A stretch of DNA of 64,000 nt from Halosimplex rubrum (lineage in GTDB: Archaea > Halobacteriota > Halobacteria > Halobacteriales > Haloarculaceae), in NCBI RefSeq assembly GCF_013415885.1, contig NZ_CP058910.1, forward strand, positions 3,720,001 through 3,784,000, given 5' to 3'. The first letter of the stretch is position 1, and each line of letters starts with the position of its first letter. Of the stretch, positions 62,906 through 64,000 are shown piece after piece. Made by a program: the position numbers and the translations under genes. Under the pieces are notes generated by a model. It had not been told where the DNA came from. It did no database searches and saw only the letters and a list, made by a program, of their open reading frames with translations.

Positions 62906-63535
62906 ATGGACGATACCGAAGTCGCCGTCGTCGCGGTCGAGTCGGTCGGCGAGGACGCTATCGCCGTCGACTTCGAGACGCCCGACGGGTTCGACGCCCA
63001 GCCCGGGCAGTTCGTGAAGGTCGCCCTCGCCGGGGTCGAGGAGTCCCGGTTCTACACGATCTCTTCGCCCGACGTGGACGGGACGTTCGAGATCACGGTC
63101 GGTATCGATCCCGAGGGCGAGGTCGGGCCAGAACTTGCCGAGCTGACCGCCGGCGACACCGTGACGGTCTCGGGCCCGTACGGGGACGCCTACTACGAGG
63201 GCGAACAGCGGGTGCTGATCCTGGCCGGCGGCCCCGGCGTCGGCCCGGCGATCGGGATCGCCGAACGGGCGCTCGACGAGGGCGGCGAGGCCGCGATCGT
63301 CTACCGCGACGCCGCGCCGATCCACGACGAGCGGTTGACCGAACTGAACGAGCGCGGCGCGTCCGTCGCAGTCGTCGCCCCGTCGTCCCCCCTGGCGTCG
63401 TCGGTCGACGAGGTACTGACCGACGACACGCAGGTGTTCGTCTACGGCTTCGCGGAGTTCCTCGACGACGCGATCGCCGCCATCGAGACAGCTGGAGGCG
63501 ACCCCGAGACCGCGAAAGTCGAGAACTTCGGGTAG
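62906..63535 (+). CDS. Ferredoxin-NADP reductase-like FAD/NAD(P) oxidoreductase
   Basis: A 209-residue protein with an FAD-binding beta-barrel ([20 protein letters not shown], the R-x-Y-[ST] motif at ~R48-Y50) and a nucleotide domain ([20 protein letters not shown], residues ~103-122). It is shorter than classical FNR but keeps both halves. It would pass electrons between NAD(P)H and ferredoxin or another carrier. Next to korAB, which makes reduced ferredoxin, a partner role is attractive but not proven. Confidence 0.85.
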   Translation: MDDTEVAVVAVESVGEDAIAVDFETPDGFDAQPGQFVKVALAGVEESRFYTISSPDVDGTFEITVGIDPEGEVGPELAELTAGDTVTVSGPYGDAYYEGEQRVLILAGGPGVGPAIGIAERALDEGGEAAIVYRDAAPIHDERLTELNERGASVAVVAPSSPLASSVDEVLTDDTQVFVYGFAEFLDDAIAAIETAGGDPETAKVENFG

Positions 63536-63632
63536 CGCGGGTTCCGGACAGATCTGGGCGTCGGCCGGCGGCGCTAGCGCGGGCGCTCGACCGCGACTCA
63601 GCGGCGCCCAGCCGGCCGGCGCAGTTGGCAAC

Positions 63633-63642
63633 GGTTAAAACC
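63633..63642 (+). promoter_or_regulatory. TATA box of the zinc-finger/EF-1 beta operon
   Basis: GGTTAAAACC lies 22-31 nt before the ATG at 63664 and is a good haloarchaeal box. Confidence 0.5.
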
Positions 63643-63663
63643 CGTGAGGAGGTACGGGGTGGT

Positions 63664-63843
63664 ATGAGCGAGAGCCAACAGAAACGCCAGGAAAAGTGCG
63701 TTTCGTGCGGCATCAACATCGCCGGCACGAACGCCGCCGCGTTCAAGTGTCCCGACTGCGGCCAGCAGATCTACCGCTGCGCGAAGTGTCGCAAGCAGAG
63801 CAACCTCTACGAGTGCCCGGACTGCGGGTTCATGGGGCCGTAA
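63664..63843 (+). CDS. HVO_2753-type small zinc-finger protein
   Basis: This 59-residue protein has four CxxC knuckles (CVSCG, CPDCG, CAKC, CPDCG) in the order of haloarchaeal HVO_2753-family proteins, which bind two zinc ions. The family lies next to EF-1 beta in many haloarchaea and is thought to help nucleic acid or translation functions, though the mechanism is unknown. It is followed after 2 nt by the EF-1 beta gene, so they are one operon. Confidence 0.92.
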   Translation: MSESQQKRQEKCVSCGINIAGTNAAAFKCPDCGQQIYRCAKCRKQSNLYECPDCGFMGP

Positions 63844-63845
63844 CG

Positions 63846-64000
63846 ATGGGGAAAGTCGCCGCGCAGATCAAGGTCATGCCGCAGAACCCCGAGGTCGACC
63901 TCGACGCGCTCCAGGAGCGCCTGGAAGCGTCGCTGCCCGAGGGCGCGAAGATCAACGGCTTCGAGCGCGACGACGTGGCCTTCGGCCTCGTCGCCCTGCT
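63846..64000 (+). CDS. ef1b: Translation elongation factor 1-beta (partial)
   Basis: The first 51 residues ([40 protein letters not shown]) match archaeal EF-1 beta, the nucleotide-exchange factor for EF-1 alpha. The window ends inside the gene; family length is about 88-90 residues, so just over half is seen. It follows the zinc-finger gene by 2 nt. Confidence 0.92.
   Translation, partial: MGKVAAQIKVMPQNPEVDLDALQERLEASLPEGAKINGFERDDVAFGLVAL

Noticed and set aside
1-64000. tRNA, rRNA, insertion sequence or integrase genes
   Set aside because: I saw no cloverleaf with CCA-type ends, no rRNA stretches and no transposase or integrase motifs; a tRNAscan run would be needed to exclude a cryptic one.

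Overview
The window is chromosomal DNA of a halophilic archaeon (class Halobacteria). The reasons are very high G+C, strongly Asp/Glu-rich proteins, TATA-like boxes about 25-33 nt upstream of start codons that lack ribosome binding sites (leaderless transcripts), GTG starts, and family content: TFB, archaeal EF-1 beta, sensory rhodopsin with its transducer, geranylgeranyl reductase, and 2-oxoacid:ferredoxin oxidoreductase. I cannot fix the genus from sequence alone. No rRNA, tRNA, CRISPR array or intact insertion sequence was seen. Both ends cut genes: trxB on the left and EF-1 beta on the right.

Left part (1-19 kb): a partial thioredoxin reductase and two small DUF proteins are followed by a two-gene archaeal pilus/secretion motor (PilB-like ATPase and PilC/TadC-like membrane protein) and DNA ligase. 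Next come a PIN/AbrB toxin-antitoxin pair with a palindrome at its start, a metallo-beta-lactamase-fold hydrolase with a Nudix remnant behind it, a membrane protein overlapping a degenerate protein kinase, a DUF3604 protein, an htrII-sopII phototaxis pair, and a TFB gene.

Middle (19-43 kb): this part is dominated by acyl-CoA and biotin metabolism. It holds 3-hydroxyacyl-CoA dehydrogenase, methylmalonyl-CoA epimerase, the large subunit of methylmalonyl-CoA mutase, the carboxyltransferase and biotin carboxylase/carrier subunits of a propionyl/acetyl-CoA carboxylase, and biotin protein ligase. Together these would carry propionyl-CoA to succinyl-CoA; the small B12-binding mutase subunit is not here. 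Between them lie transporters, a UDG-family protein, an SDR, a GDPD, an orphan E1 alpha of a 2-oxoacid dehydrogenase, and an FAD oxidoreductase broken by a single-base frameshift in a C homopolymer.

Right part (43-64 kb): this part has an amidohydrolase, an HD phosphohydrolase, a tyrosine phosphatase, a CARF-like/winged-helix regulator, several tiny Cys-rich or acidic proteins, a degenerate Nudix protein, a GNAT enzyme coupled to a 54-residue protein, a flippase-like membrane protein, a Tat-exported propeller protein, a geranylgeranyl reductase, a DUF4129-DUF7269-DUF58-DUF7519 membrane cluster with duplicated DUF4129, an intergenic 18-bp tandem repeat, the korAB operon, and the start of a zinc-finger/EF-1 beta operon.

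The items most worth a second look are the kinase-like gene that has lost every catalytic motif residue and overlaps a multi-TM gene, the SopII with Ala where SRII normally has the signalling Thr, the short leaderless ORF coupled to pccB, the in-frame duplication with a palindrome inside birA, and the 18-bp repeat array.
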